Origin: Bin87 sp034420475
GTDB lineage: Bacteria > Chloroflexota > Dehalococcoidia > Lucifugimonadales > UBA3495
DNA length: 64,000 nt
Assembly: GCA_034420475.1 (NCBI GenBank)
Contig: DAOULH010000090.1
Location: 1 to 64,000 of the forward strand
Reading direction: 5' to 3'
In this document: piece by piece, positions 1 to 9,228 of the stretch
Numbering within the stretch: position 1 is the first letter of the stretch
Layout of the letters: each line of letters begins with the position of its first letter
Translations under genes and position numbers: made by a program
The notes under the pieces: model-generated
The model's input: the letters and a program-made list of their open reading frames with translations, nothing else
The model's database searches: none
Told to the model about the DNA's origin: nothing

Positions 1-464
1 TTCTAACCCAGGATTTCCCAGTTTTAACTGATTCCGCTGAGGATAGGACGTTCTGGGATTTTTCCGATTATAAACCGGCATTCTCCATATCGGCCGACCA
101 GCAGGTTCCGAACAGGGTAGTTGAAGCATATTGCCGGTCTTCGTTGCTTGTCAATCCTCTTTCGCTCCTGTGCCAAGGGCGTCGGCACAACGTACGTCGC
201 TTCAGGCCATTATCGGAAAACCGGCGCGAAATCGCTCGAACACCAGACGAGAGCGACATCGACCAGCTTACGGCACCGGCAGACAGTGCCTCGAAAACCG
301 GCACCACTTCGACCCACAGACCGGCCAGAAACACCATAAATCGGGCCTCTGAGGGCACTTGGGGCGAACCAGCTCCGGTGGGCGTCCTCTTTTGGGGCAC
401 CTGTGCCATGCTGGTGAACGTGGTGATGAACGTACCGTCCCAACGCCGGCGACGGGCAGGATAG
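1..464. other. Window edge, no confident gene
   Basis: A plus-strand frame is open from the window edge to a stop at 464, and minus-strand frames are also open. Third-position GC is not raised in the way it is in the real genes nearby, and no motif is recognisable. It may hold the decayed 3' end of a gene lying outside the window. It lies just downstream of the CoA-transferase gene, so a terminator might be expected, but no strong hairpin was seen. Confidence 0.3.
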
Positions 465-2741
465 CTATCCTGCCGCCACACCGTCGGTCAGTATCACTCC
501 CGAATCCAGCAGGGTTTGGTAGCGGCTCCCCAGGCCGTGTTCTTCCAGGATCTCCCGGGCGTGGGAACCGGGCTTGGGAGCAGGTATGCCCGGGCGCACC
601 GGCGTGCGCGACAGGCGCGGCGCGGGACCGCAGGTAGTCACCGGCCCCAACTCGTCGTGCTCCCGGGTGAGGCTGAGTCCGCGGGACTCCACCCAGGGGT
701 CGGTCATCAGCTCGCGGACGTTGGTGATGACCCGCTGCGCGCCGATGCCGGCAGCGGCCAGGCGCTCCACCCAGAACGCCACGCTGTTCCCTTGGAACCG
801 CTCTTCCAGCGACGAGGCCAGGGCATCTCCCCGCAGCGCGTCTATTCCGGACAACCCATCCAGACCGGACAGCGTTGACAGGGCGGACTCTGGGGCACCA
901 ACAAAGAACCAGCCGTCGCTGGCCTGGTAGGCGCGATGCAACGGGCCGGTTCCCAGGGCGTCCTGCCCGCCGGTCTCGTTCCACTCTTTGCCCTCGTAGA
1001 GCTGCATGAAGGGCGATTGCAGCGTCATGGCGGTGTAGGCCAGGGCCGAGTCGATGTGCTGGCCTTCGCCGGTGCGCTGCCGGTGCAGCAGGGCCAGGGC
1101 CACACCGTAGGCGCCCATGAAACCCGTGCCGTAATCGTTCACCGGGTTGGGCTGCGACTCGGGCGCTCCATCGCCGCCGAAGCGACGGGTCATCCCGGCG
1201 GTGGCCTGGGCAAACCCCTCGTGGCCCGGCCGCTCTGCCCAGGGACCGACGTGCCCGTAGGCGTTCAACGAAGCGTAGATGATGTCGGGCTTGCGCTTCC
1301 TCACCTCTTCGTAACCCAGGCCCAGCGCTTCCAGCCGGCCGGCGCGATAGTTCTGGGCCACCACGTCGGCATCCTCCAGAAGCTTCCAGAATACGTCGCG
1401 GCCCGCTTCGGATTTCAGGTCCAGCAGGATGCTGCGCTTGCCCCGGTTGATGTCATTATGCCGCGCCACGGTGGAGCCGCGGCGGGGGTTGTCAATCTTG
1501 ATGACGTTGGCCCCGTACTCGGAGAGGGTCCGGCCCATGGTCGGGCCGGCCAGGATGATGCACAGGTCCAGCACCTTCACCCCGTCAAGGGCGGCACGCA
1601 TGATGTCCTGGGGCGCCGACGCCGCAGCGGCAGGTCGGGGCTTCAGCTCCGCGAGGATCTCTTCCCGATGCTGGCCGGGCGCGGGCGCCGGGCCGCGCAC
1701 CCGGCCCGGTGTCAAGGACATGCGGGCGTTGACCCCCGGCTGGAGCATCTTGCCGTAGGCGGGATCGTTCACCTCCACCGCCATCTCAGAAGCGCGGGCG
1801 TGGGGATGGTCGAACCACTCAGCGCTGGTGCGGCAGACCGCCCCCTCGCTGCCGGCTTCGGCGATCAGGTCCTCCCATTCCTGCGCGGTGCGAGACAGGA
1901 ATAGTTCCTCAATCCGCTGCTGGGCCTCGGCGCGGAATTGGGGGCCGTCGATGGGTCGGTCGAAGTCGGTTAGGCCCTCGTCATCCCACGAAACAATCCC
2001 GGCGGCCTCGACGAACTGCCGGAAGTTCTGGTTGCCGGAGCCGCCAAAGCGCACGTACTCGCCGTCGCTGCACCGGAAGATGCCGCCCCACAACTCTTGC
2101 AGCGTCGGTGTCGCTGGCGGAGCGTTGTGCACCCTCACTCCGAACCGCCCGATGGACTGGAACATGCTGTCGAACAGCGGTACTTCGATCCGCTGCCCCA
2201 CGCCATCACGCTCCCGGGCGTTCAGCGCGACCGTGATGGCCACCACCGACTGGAAGGCCCCGTACACCGAGGCGATGGGGATGGCCGTGTAAACCGGACG
2301 CGGGCTATCGGGGTTGGGTGGACGGAAGGTAGCCGCCGCTGCGCCCACAACTCCCTCGTAGGCCGGCATGGCCGCCCGGGGATCGTCCGACGCGAATCCT
2401 GGAATGGAGCAGTAAATCAGGCTGGGGTTGGCCCGAGTCATCTCCTCGGGTCCCAATCCCAACCGTTCCATGGTCCCGGGCCGGAAGTTCTCCACCACCA
2501 CGTCGGCGCTTTGGATGAGCGAACGGGCAATGTCCACATCCTCCGCCCGCTTGAGGTCCAGGGTGATGCTCCGCTTGCCCCGGTTCCAGGTTGAGTTGGC
2601 CGGGGTCTGCCAGCGGGGCCCGCCGGGCGGGTCAACCCGCACCACGTCGGCGCCCTGGTCCGCCAGCAGCATCCCGGCCAGCGGCCCGGAGATATATTGC
2701 CCGAAGTCGATTACCCGAATGTGTTCCAGCGCTCCCGCCAT
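465..2741 (-). CDS. Double-domain CaiB/BaiF (class III) CoA transferase
   Basis: The 758-residue product holds two complete class III CoA-transferase units of about 370 residues, joined by an Ala/Pro-rich linker. Each unit opens with a nucleotide-binding stretch (VIDFGQYISGPLAGMLLAD; VLDLCIILAGPTMGRTLSE) and has an NRGKRSI.LDLK motif. The family moves CoA between acyl-CoA donors and organic acids in the cytoplasm. The usual catalytic Asp in the PGYD-type motif reads Glu in both halves (PAYEG, PGHEG); I recall this as a common subfamily variant. Most relatives are about 400-residue homodimers, so this is a tandem fusion in which one chain could supply both subunits. The start has a purine-rich ribosome site about 10 nt upstream. 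The substrate cannot be read from the sequence. Confidence 0.9.
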   Translation of the reverse strand: MAGALEHIRVIDFGQYISGPLAGMLLADQGADVVRVDPPGGPRWQTPANSTWNRGKRSITLDLKRAEDVDIARSLIQSADVVVENFRPGTMERLGLGPEEMTRANPSLIYCSIPGFASDDPRAAMPAYEGVVGAAAATFRPPNPDSPRPVYTAIPIASVYGAFQSVVAITVALNARERDGVGQRIEVPLFDSMFQSIGRFGVRVHNAPPATPTLQELWGGIFRCSDGEYVRFGGSGNQNFRQFVEAAGIVSWDDEGLTDFDRPIDGPQFRAEAQQRIEELFLSRTAQEWEDLIAEAGSEGAVCRTSAEWFDHPHARASEMAVEVNDPAYGKMLQPGVNARMSLTPGRVRGPAPAPGQHREEILAELKPRPAAAASAPQDIMRAALDGVKVLDLCIILAGPTMGRTLSEYGANVIKIDNPRRGSTVARHNDINRGKRSILLDLKSEAGRDVFWKLLEDADVVAQNYRAGRLEALGLGYEEVRKRKPDIIYASLNAYGHVGPWAERPGHEGFAQATAGMTRRFGGDGAPESQPNPVNDYGTGFMGAYGVALALLHRQRTGEGQHIDSALAYTAMTLQSPFMQLYEGKEWNETGGQDALGTGPLHRAYQASDGWFFVGAPESALSTLSGLDGLSGIDALRGDALASSLEERFQGNSVAFWVERLAAAGIGAQRVITNVRELMTDPWVESRGLSLTREHDELGPVTTCGPAPRLSRTPVRPGIPAPKPGSHAREILEEHGLGSRYQTLLDSGVILTDGVAAG

Positions 2742-2957
2742 GTCCGGACCTTCCCCTTGTTTGTCTGAAAATTGGCTTGGTCGATTACGCGCACGCTAAC
2801 ATCGCGGGTATGAGCGGTCAACCGCCGGCTATCCGCGGCGCGTGGCCCATTCGCTGCCGACTGCCACGGCAACTACCGCAGTGGTATGATCTTTTCCACC
2901 AGCGCTACTACCGCATCGCCGCCCGGCCGCGCTTATCACAGCCCGTCGAGGTTCAGC

Positions 2958-3677
2958 ATGACCACAGTACGACCCACCAAACCGCCGGGTCCGGCCGCGT
3001 CCTTCCGCCTACCAGACATCCCGGAGAAGCACCCTGACGACATGACCAGCGTCGACAACCTTCACCAGCACGGTGCAATCGCCAATATAATCCAGTACCT
3101 GGGCAATCCCGAAACCACGATCGTCAGCGCCGAGCATTACATTGTGCCCGGCCCGTCCTACGTGGCCGGAGAGAGCCGCTATCCCGACCTGCTGGTGGCA
3201 TTCGGCGCGGATCCCGCCGCTTACCGGGCAAGCAACGGCTACATCGTATCCCAACAGGGCAAGCCGCCGGACTTCATCCTGGAGGTGGCCTCACGCAGAA
3301 GCGCCGCCGAGGACCTGGGAGCGAAGAAGGATTACTACGAGCGGCTGGAAGTGGTCGAGTACTGGCTGTTCGACGTCGAGGCGGAATTCTATGGGTTCAC
3401 CCTCGCCGGCTACCGGCTGACGCAAGGCGGATACGAACCCATCGAGGTAAGCGAAATCGGTCCCGGCGTGTTCCAGGGCTGCAGCGCCATGCTCAACCTG
3501 GACCTGAGGGCCGGGGATGGCTACCTGGGCTGGCATGACCCCGCCACCGGAGACCACATCCCGACCCTCCAAACTCAAACGACCCGCGCCCAAAGCGCCG
3601 AGGCACGCGCTGAAACTGCCGAGGCGCGGGTACGGGAGCTCGAGGACCAGATTCTCCGGCTGCGCGAGGGCCGGTAG
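2958..3677 (+). CDS. Uma2-family (DUF820) putative restriction endonuclease
   Basis: A 239-residue protein of the Uma2/DUF820 family, which has a PD-(D/E)xK nuclease fold and unknown biological role. The core is visible as YPDLLVAF, then PDFILEVAS, then KKDYYERLEVVEYWLFD. The last 35 residues form a charged coiled coil (EARVRELEDQI). The start at 2958 was chosen over an ATG at 2886 because the extra 24 residues are low-complexity and the core begins later. It is divergent from the CoA transferase. A second Uma2 gene at about 20.0-20.7 kb ends in a very similar coiled coil (EARVRELEEQL). Family call good; nuclease activity inferred. Confidence 0.8.
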   Translation: MTTVRPTKPPGPAASFRLPDIPEKHPDDMTSVDNLHQHGAIANIIQYLGNPETTIVSAEHYIVPGPSYVAGESRYPDLLVAFGADPAAYRASNGYIVSQQGKPPDFILEVASRRSAAEDLGAKKDYYERLEVVEYWLFDVEAEFYGFTLAGYRLTQGGYEPIEVSEIGPGVFQGCSAMLNLDLRAGDGYLGWHDPATGDHIPTLQTQTTRAQSAEARAETAEARVRELEDQILRLREGR

Positions 3678-3770
3678 CATACAACCAAGCGACCCGGCTC
3701 CACGAATGAGCCGGCCAATCGCGTTTCCCGCAAGGACGGGTCAACCCGTAGAAAACCGGCGCATCCAAAA

Positions 3771-3799
3771 TTGACCCCCTCGATATGGGTTACTATAAT
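3771..3799 (+). promoter_or_regulatory. Sigma70-type promoter of the ThDP decarboxylase operon
   Basis: TTGACC at 3771-3776 and a perfect TATAAT at 3794-3799 are separated by 17 nt, close to the housekeeping consensus. It lies 88 nt before the start at 3887, leaving a short leader. Confidence 0.75.
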
Positions 3800-3886
3800 C
3801 GGCGGAGTTTCACAGCAGGAACGGGTCTTTGCCCAGGCAGCGGAAACCGTGACTGTTGGTCCACTGAGTACGTTAGGAGGACTTTC

Positions 3887-4405
3887 ATGGTTACACAACA
3901 GGCAGCGGTGCTGAGCCCCGAGGCTATGGTAGAGGAGTTCGAGAAGAACGGCGTCACCCACGTGGTGACCATACCCGACAGCGAAACCAACTACCTGTAC
4001 GAGTTGATGAAGGAGCAGGACGGGCTGGAGATCGTCCCCACCTCCCGGGAAGGCGAGACTTTTGGCATCGCCCTTGGTTTGCTGGTGGCCGGCAAGACCC
4101 CGGTGGTGCTGATCCAGAACACGGGCATGATGGAATCAGGCGACTCGATTCGGGGCATGGTCCTGGACGCCGGGTTCCCGCTGGTAATGGTGGTGGGCTA
4201 TCGTGGCTGGAACCGCCACGGCATCATCACCGACTCGGCGGCCACCTATACGGAGCCGTTCCTGAACGCCTTCCGCATCAACTACTACCTGGTGGAGCAG
4301 GACGCCGACAGCACGCGCATCTCCACTGCCTTCGAGGAGGCCCGGGCCACCAAGCGGCCGGTCGCCATCCTCGTCGGTGACGAATACCACGGCTTCAACC
4401 GCTAG
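3887..4405 (+). CDS. ThDP-dependent decarboxylase, Pyr-domain (alpha) subunit, sulfopyruvate/phosphonopyruvate decarboxylase-like
   Basis: The 172-residue protein looks like the N-terminal (PYR) half of a thiamine-diphosphate enzyme such as ComD or phosphonopyruvate decarboxylase. It has the ThDP-activating Glu region (SREGETFGIALGLLVAGKTP) and an IQNTGMMESGDSIRG segment like that of ComD/Ppd. The start is set by TAGGAGG seven bases upstream. The next gene encodes the matching C-terminal (PP) half, so the two probably form one heteromeric enzyme that decarboxylates a 2-oxo acid bearing a sulfonate or phosphonate group. The substrate is inferred from family resemblance only. Confidence 0.8.
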   Translation: MVTQQAAVLSPEAMVEEFEKNGVTHVVTIPDSETNYLYELMKEQDGLEIVPTSREGETFGIALGLLVAGKTPVVLIQNTGMMESGDSIRGMVLDAGFPLVMVVGYRGWNRHGIITDSAATYTEPFLNAFRINYYLVEQDADSTRISTAFEEARATKRPVAILVGDEYHGFNR

Positions 4406-4520
4406 ACGGTCAGCCACACGCCAAAATCGATTGCTCCGTCGGCGCATGACCATGTGCCGCAAAGGTTCCTGGGACCAGGCGGGTACGGAGCAAGAAAGAC
4501 CCAGCCAACGGAGGCAAAGT

Positions 4521-5111
4521 ATGATTCAATCCGCGGACGTATTCCGAGTCTTCCAGGAACACCGGGGCGATGCCATCGTGATCCCCACCGGCACTTCCGG
4601 TCGCCACTGGCGCGAATTCACCACCAACGAAAACCGCGACCTGAACATGGGCGGCGCCATGGGGCAGACCACCTCGGCAGCCCTGGGGCTGGCTTTGGGT
4701 CTGCCTGATGAAAAGGTCGTGCTGTTCGATTCCGAGGGCGCGCTGCTGATGAACCTGGGGATCCTGGCCACCATCGCCGGCATGAAGCCGGAAAACTTCT
4801 GCCACATCGTGTTGGACAACGAGTGCTACGCCACCACCGGCGGGCAGCCCGTTCCCAACGCGCAGGAGATCAACTACGCCGGCATGGCCAAGGAATCCGG
4901 TTATTCCTCTGCCTACAGCTTCGACGACCTGGAAGAATTCGCCACCAACGTGGAAGAAATAATGCAGGCAACCGGCCCGGTGTTCGTCGCCATCAAGGTG
5001 GTGCCGGAGGTGGAGAACGAGCCCATCGGTATGCGGGTGCGTCCCCCGACCCGCAGCCGCGCCGAGACCATCCGGGATCTGCGGACGGAGTTGGGCATCA
5101 GCGCCGATTAG
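4521..5111 (+). CDS. ThDP-dependent decarboxylase, PP-domain (beta) subunit, sulfopyruvate/phosphonopyruvate decarboxylase-like
   Basis: The 196-residue protein is the PP half of a split ThDP enzyme (ComE-like). The cofactor motif is visible as DSEGALLMNLG followed about 25 residues later by LDNECYATTGGQP; the Asp and Asn ligate the metal and diphosphate in this fold. The usual GDG is here FDSEG. The ATG at 4521 has GAGGC just upstream; an earlier in-frame start at 4377 would overlap the alpha subunit and adds unrelated sequence. It is co-transcribed with the alpha subunit and followed by a strong terminator. Confidence 0.8.
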   Translation: MIQSADVFRVFQEHRGDAIVIPTGTSGRHWREFTTNENRDLNMGGAMGQTTSAALGLALGLPDEKVVLFDSEGALLMNLGILATIAGMKPENFCHIVLDNECYATTGGQPVPNAQEINYAGMAKESGYSSAYSFDDLEEFATNVEEIMQATGPVFVAIKVVPEVENEPIGMRVRPPTRSRAETIRDLRTELGISAD

Positions 5112-5176
5112 TCTCTCCGGTTGTCGACGCCCAGGCGAAATCACCGCCTGAGTATTCGACGAAAATGTCAAACGCA

Positions 5177-5210
5177 CGCCTCGGCATCTGATGCGATGCC
5201 GGGGCGTTTT
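5177..5210 (+). terminator. Intrinsic terminator after the ThDP operon
   Basis: A 12-bp stem (5177-5188 with 5195-5206, one T-G pair), a 6-nt loop and a TTTT run at 5207-5210, placed 65 nt after the stop of the beta subunit. Confidence 0.85.
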
Positions 5211-5393
5211 CAGGCGCCCGCCGCCGGTGGGCTCTAGGCGTCCTCTCGCCTCCGCCCACGACACGGCGAGGATTGCAGACGATTGTTCCTCCAGCGCATA
5301 TAATCGGGGCCAAACCACTCAGTATCCGGTGGCCGCAGGAAAAATCTGTAGCTTTCGCGGAGCTGAACAAGCTTTTGGCAGGAGGAAATCGTC

Positions 5394-5936
5394 ATGGGCA
5401 TTCAGATCAAGCGCGTCGGACACGTGGGGATTCTGGTTTCCGATTTTGAACGGTCTTTCGAGTTTTACACCAGGGTGCTGGGCTGCAAGGTCACTTCCCG
5501 CCGCCGCCGACCCGACGGGGCCGAGACGGCTTTCCTGCGGTTCGACGAGACCCACCACGATTTCGTCATCGCCAGCGCTCCCGAAGGCGTGGACGTTTCC
5601 GAGAATATTCCGGGGCGCGCCCGCCTGGTCCAGCAGGTGGCCTTCGAGGTGGAAAACCGCGACGAGTTCATGCGGGCCCTGGCCCACATCCACACCCACG
5701 GGGCGGAAATCGTCAGCGGCCCGCTGACCCACGGCATCGAAGCCGGCGGGAACCTGGAGGGCAGCGGCAGCCGGTCCTTCTATTTCCTCGACCCGGACGG
5801 CAACCGGCTGGAGATTTTCTGCGACGGCATGAAGGTTCCCAACGGCGAGCAGTTCCCCCGGGCGGAATACGCCGACGCCATCAAGGACTTCATGGAAAAG
5901 CAGGCCGCGAAGTCAACGGTCGCCGCCGCCGACTGA
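5394..5936 (+). CDS. VOC-superfamily (glyoxalase/dioxygenase) protein
   Basis: A 180-residue protein with the vicinal-oxygen-chelate fold. It begins VGHVGILVSDFERSFEFYTRVLGCKV and ends with the second half-motif SFYFLDPDGNRLEIFCDGM. Candidate metal ligands are His in GHVGI, His in THHDFVI and Glu in RLEIF. Family members isomerise, cleave or open substrates at a divalent metal; the reaction here cannot be named. The start has AGGAGG eight bases upstream, and a perfect TATAAT lies at 5299-5304, though no well-spaced -35 box was found. Monocistronic, followed by a palindromic repeat. Confidence 0.85.
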   Translation: MGIQIKRVGHVGILVSDFERSFEFYTRVLGCKVTSRRRRPDGAETAFLRFDETHHDFVIASAPEGVDVSENIPGRARLVQQVAFEVENRDEFMRALAHIHTHGAEIVSGPLTHGIEAGGNLEGSGSRSFYFLDPDGNRLEIFCDGMKVPNGEQFPRAEYADAIKDFMEKQAAKSTVAAAD

Positions 5937-5948
5937 GCAACACCTGCT

Positions 5949-6083
5949 CTCATGCGTGCCCACTTCGCCTGAACCGTCATCGCGAGTGAAGCGCGGCAAT
6001 CTCGTTGGGGCAAAGGAGCGCTGCGTGCGGGAACGAGATCGCCACGTCGCTGCGCTCCACGATGACGAATGGGTACGCGTGAG
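5949..6083. repeat. Palindromic intergenic element, type A
   Basis: Outer inverted repeat: CTCATGCGTGCCCA at 5949-5962 against TGGGTACGCGTGAG at 6070-6083. Inner core runs from GTCATCGCGAG (5976) to GATGAC (6066). Same outer arms as the copy at 17340-17477. Confidence 0.8.
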
Positions 6084-6108
6084 AACGCCTGCCGTCACGG
6101 CATGGAAA

Positions 6109-6137
6109 ATCGGCCGGAGCATTCCGCTCCGGCCGAT
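6109..6137 (-). terminator. Intrinsic terminator of the beta-propeller gene
   Basis: A perfect 12-bp stem (6109-6120 with 6126-6137) with a 5-nt loop. Read on the minus strand it is followed by TTTTCC. It sits 25 nt past the stop at 6162. Confidence 0.8.
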
Positions 6138-6161
6138 GTGTTGCTGCGGATCTCGACTGAT

Positions 6162-7043
6162 CTAGCCCTGTCGCACGAACTTGTCGATCCCGGTGCCGTC
6201 GCTGAGGCCGACGTAGATGTCGCCCCGGGAGTCGACCCAACTGCCGTGGCCGGGGCCGCGGCAATCGAAGCGCGATAGCACGTTCCCCGACGTGTCCAGC
6301 ACGCTGACCCGTGCCGACGAGTCGTTGACGCTGCCCTCGCTGACCACCAGGTTCCCGTTGCTGTCCGCCGAGATGTCCATGGGCCGCTGGATGTCGTCCC
6401 AGATCGTGATGAACTCGCCGTCCAGGCTGAAGAGTTGCATCCGGTGGTTTTCCCGGTCGCACAGGAAGATGGTGTCGTTATGGATCAGCAGGCTGTGGGG
6501 CAGGTGGAAGTGCCCCGCCTCGGTCTTCCCCGGCTCTCCCCAGGACCGCTTGAGCTGACCATCCCAGCTGAACCGGTGGACGCGGGCGTTGCGATAGCCG
6601 TCGGCCACGTACAAGTCGCCCGATGGCGATGGGACCAATTCCGCCGGGTAGTTGAAGGGCCCGGCGGACCGGGGGCAAAGGTCGCCCGGGTTTTCGCAGC
6701 CGGTGTCCGAGTGCACGCCGTGGCGCCCCAGCATCTGGATTGGCTTGCCGTCGATGGTGTACACCAGGCAGACCGAGTTGTCCCGGTCGGTCAGGTACAC
6801 CGTGTCTTCGTCGTCGATGTAGATGCCGTGGGCGAAAGTGAAGGCGCCGTTGCCCCAGCTGTCCAACAGGTTTCCGTCCCGGTCGAAAATCAGGATGGGC
6901 GGGTCCTTGCGCTGGAAGGCGAATACCCGGTCCTGGGAGTCGGTGGCGATGGCGCTGACCATGGCGAAGGTATCGCCCTCGGGCAGCCTGGCCCAGTTTT
7001 CCACCACTTCGTAGGTGTAATTGCCGCTTCCTACGGTCGTCAT
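6162..7043 (-). CDS. NHL-repeat six-bladed beta-propeller protein
   Basis: A 293-residue protein made of repeated propeller blades, with motifs such as FDRDGNLLDSWG, ADGYRNARVHRFSWDG and CDRENHRMQLFSLDG. These resemble the blades of peptidyl-alpha-hydroxyglycine amidating lyase and NHL proteins. There is no signal peptide, so it is probably cytoplasmic. The start at 7043 was preferred over 7079 because AAGGAGG lies nine bases before it. Its paralogue at 10915-11949 stands in mirror position, each next to an MFS transporter. Function unknown; it may bind or process the imported substrate. Confidence 0.85.
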   Translation of the reverse strand: MTTVGSGNYTYEVVENWARLPEGDTFAMVSAIATDSQDRVFAFQRKDPPILIFDRDGNLLDSWGNGAFTFAHGIYIDDEDTVYLTDRDNSVCLVYTIDGKPIQMLGRHGVHSDTGCENPGDLCPRSAGPFNYPAELVPSPSGDLYVADGYRNARVHRFSWDGQLKRSWGEPGKTEAGHFHLPHSLLIHNDTIFLCDRENHRMQLFSLDGEFITIWDDIQRPMDISADSNGNLVVSEGSVNDSSARVSVLDTSGNVLSRFDCRGPGHGSWVDSRGDIYVGLSDGTGIDKFVRQG

Positions 7044-7138
7044 GTTTCTGGCCTCCTTGTCGTGTGGATGCGTACTCATCGGCTGACGTCGCTATTGTAC
7101 CGCCGAAATCGCTCGCCATTGCAGTTGCGGCAGAACTT

Positions 7139-7295
7139 GCAACTGTTCAGAATTCAGGAGGTTGTCATTGCGAGGCGCTTGCGCCGTGGCAATCTCGACG
7201 CCGTAGTAGCGACGTCTCCCCCGAAGGCCCCCTTGTGCCAACGGGATTACCGCGCTGCGCTGGCAATGACACTTCCCGCAACTCTGAACAGTTGC
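7139..7295. repeat. Palindromic intergenic element, type B
   Basis: 157 bp with a perfect 13-bp terminal inverted repeat: GCAACTGTTCAGA at 7139-7151 and TCTGAACAGTTGC at 7283-7295. Inner core GTCATTGCGAG...GCAATGAC. It separates the propeller gene from its MFS neighbour. Confidence 0.9.
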
Positions 7296-7329
7296 CAGAA
7301 CCCGGTTTGCAATCGTCCTGGTCTGCCGG

Positions 7330-8703
7330 TCACGAAGACGCCGGCGAGGTTTGTCCCTCCCGAGGCAGGGATTCTTCCCAGTCGGGGATGAGGACGCGGG
7401 AGGATGACTCCAGCAGCAGTATGAAGAAGACCCCCGCGAGACTGGCGGCAATGGAGATGGTCCAGGCGAGGTCGTAGGAGCCTCCCCCGACGTCGATGAA
7501 GCCCAGGTACCGCACTGGAGCTTCGGCATTGCGGAAGTCGTAAACCACGCCGCCAACCAGTCCTCCCAAGGCCATGCCGAAACCGGAGCCCAGGTGCTGG
7601 AATCCGAAAATCGACCGCACCGGCCCCATGCCATAGTACTGGCGGTTGGCGATGAGGAAGGCGGACATCTCCCCGCCGAAGCCGATGCCGAAGAGAACCG
7701 CGAAGAGGTAGAACTCCCATGCGCTCTGGGCCCAGAAGAGCATTATCACCGTGACGCCTTGCAGGAAGTAGGGCAGGATCATCGTGACCTTGGCGCCCCA
7801 CCGGTCGGCGAGGATGGGAATGAACAGGCGGCTGCTGACGCTGGCCATGGTGTAGATGGCGACGGTCCAGGCCGCCGCGGTCAGGGACAATCCCTGCTCG
7901 GTGGCGAAGAACACGACGTGCCAGATGACGATGGCGTGGCCCATGCAGCCGAGGAAGTGGATGAAGGGCAGGTTCCAGAATGCTCGCGTGCGGCGGGCGT
8001 GTTGCAGGAAGACCTTGCTGCGCAGCTTGGCGGTTGCGGTATTCGTTGGCGCCGGGGCCGGGTCGTCGTCGGTGGCTCCCAGAGGCTTCATCCCGCGGTC
8101 GGCCGGGTCGCTGTGGAAGAAGAACAGCAGGGAGAACAGGATCACTCCGCCCACGGCGGCGATTATCCAGAACCCGACCTGCCATCCGGTCAGGGCCACC
8201 AGCAGCGCCAGGGCCGGGGCGGTGACCGACGCGCCCATGCCTCCGATGGACTGCTGGATGCCGACGGCGACGCCCAGCTTCCGCTTGAACCAGGCAGCGA
8301 CGGTGGTGGGGATATTGACGGTGAAGAGGGCTTGAGCCAACCCCAGCAGCAGGCTGTAGTAGATGTAAAGCTGCCAGATCTGCTCCACCGTGCTGAGGAG
8401 GAGCATCCCGACTACGTAGAGGGCGGCCGCGACAAACAGTGACTTGCGCGCGCCGTAGCGGTCGCCGACCCATCCGGAGGCGGGCGAAAGGAGGGCGCTG
8501 GCGAGGCTGCGAAAAACCTGGGCCAGGACGATGGCAGTGACGCCCCAGGCGAAGTCGGTCTGGAGGAGGACGAGGATGACGGAGAAGGCCTGGCTGACGA
8601 AATTGGCGGTGACCCGGAGCATGGTGCCCATCCCGACCACGAGCCAGGCGTAGTGGTACTGCTCCCGCAGGTAGGTCCTCAGGTCTGAAACGCCGGTATT
8701 CAA
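7330..8703 (-). CDS. MFS transporter
   Basis: A 457-residue membrane protein with about 12 hydrophobic segments in the two six-helix bundles of the major facilitator superfamily. The loop between helices 2 and 3 reads GWVGDRYGARKS, the typical MFS signature. The central loop contains KLRSKVFLQHARRTRAFWNL, which is almost repeated in the paralogue at 9229-10528. It is likely a proton-linked carrier for an organic acid (monocarboxylate/oxalate-type resemblance), but the substrate is not readable. It shares its upstream region with the divergent paralogue. Confidence 0.9.
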   Translation of the reverse strand: MNTGVSDLRTYLREQYHYAWLVVGMGTMLRVTANFVSQAFSVILVLLQTDFAWGVTAIVLAQVFRSLASALLSPASGWVGDRYGARKSLFVAAALYVVGMLLLSTVEQIWQLYIYYSLLLGLAQALFTVNIPTTVAAWFKRKLGVAVGIQQSIGGMGASVTAPALALLVALTGWQVGFWIIAAVGGVILFSLLFFFHSDPADRGMKPLGATDDDPAPAPTNTATAKLRSKVFLQHARRTRAFWNLPFIHFLGCMGHAIVIWHVVFFATEQGLSLTAAAWTVAIYTMASVSSRLFIPILADRWGAKVTMILPYFLQGVTVIMLFWAQSAWEFYLFAVLFGIGFGGEMSAFLIANRQYYGMGPVRSIFGFQHLGSGFGMALGGLVGGVVYDFRNAEAPVRYLGFIDVGGGSYDLAWTISIAASLAGVFFILLLESSSRVLIPDWEESLPREGQTSPASS

Positions 8704-9228
8704 ACTGAATCACTCTCCATCGCCGGGAATAAGGACGGGGTAGTTGTTCGCCAAAGCGGAAGTCGTCGGGATGGGGGGAGCCAAACCCGGCATCCGCAAT
8801 TGGGGCATTGTAACCACGCCGGGGAGAGGTGGCAATTCGCGGGATCGCCTCACGCTTGCCCGCTTGAAACGGCCGCGGGGGTAATCTTGCATGGAGGCGC
8901 CGGATATACAGGATTTGATTGACGCGCTGCGCGCTGCCGGCTCCCATCATCCAACTCACACCATCCCGTTCTCCGGTGTATCCATGCAAATTGTGTAACT
9001 GTTCAGACTTGTGGGGGAAGTGTCATTGCGAGGCGCTTGCGCCGTGGCAATCTCGACGCCATAGCGGCAACGCCCTGCCCTGAAGGACTCCCCGGCGCCG
9101 ACGAGATTGCCGCGCTGCGCTCGCAATGACAACCTCCTGAATTCTGAACAGTTACCAAATTGTTCCTGCCCTGCATTCGGGAACGGTTTCGGGTACAATG
9201 CCACTTTCTTCGCCGGCCTGCCGCACCT
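8704..9228. other. Divergent intergenic region between two MFS paralogues
   Basis: No gene is supported here. It holds one type B palindromic element (8995-9155) and presumably the two divergent promoters, which could not be placed with confidence. Confidence 0.6.
8995..9155. repeat. Palindromic intergenic element, type B
   Basis: 161 bp with a perfect 13-bp terminal inverted repeat: GTAACTGTTCAGA at 8995-9007 and TCTGAACAGTTAC at 9143-9155. Inner core GTCATTGCGAG...CGCAATGAC. Confidence 0.9.

Noticed and set aside
7092..7634. Open frames running through palindromic elements (ending in RNDNLLNSEQL-like peptides)
   Set aside because: Similar peptides recur wherever the element occurs, so they are translations of the repeat, not genes.
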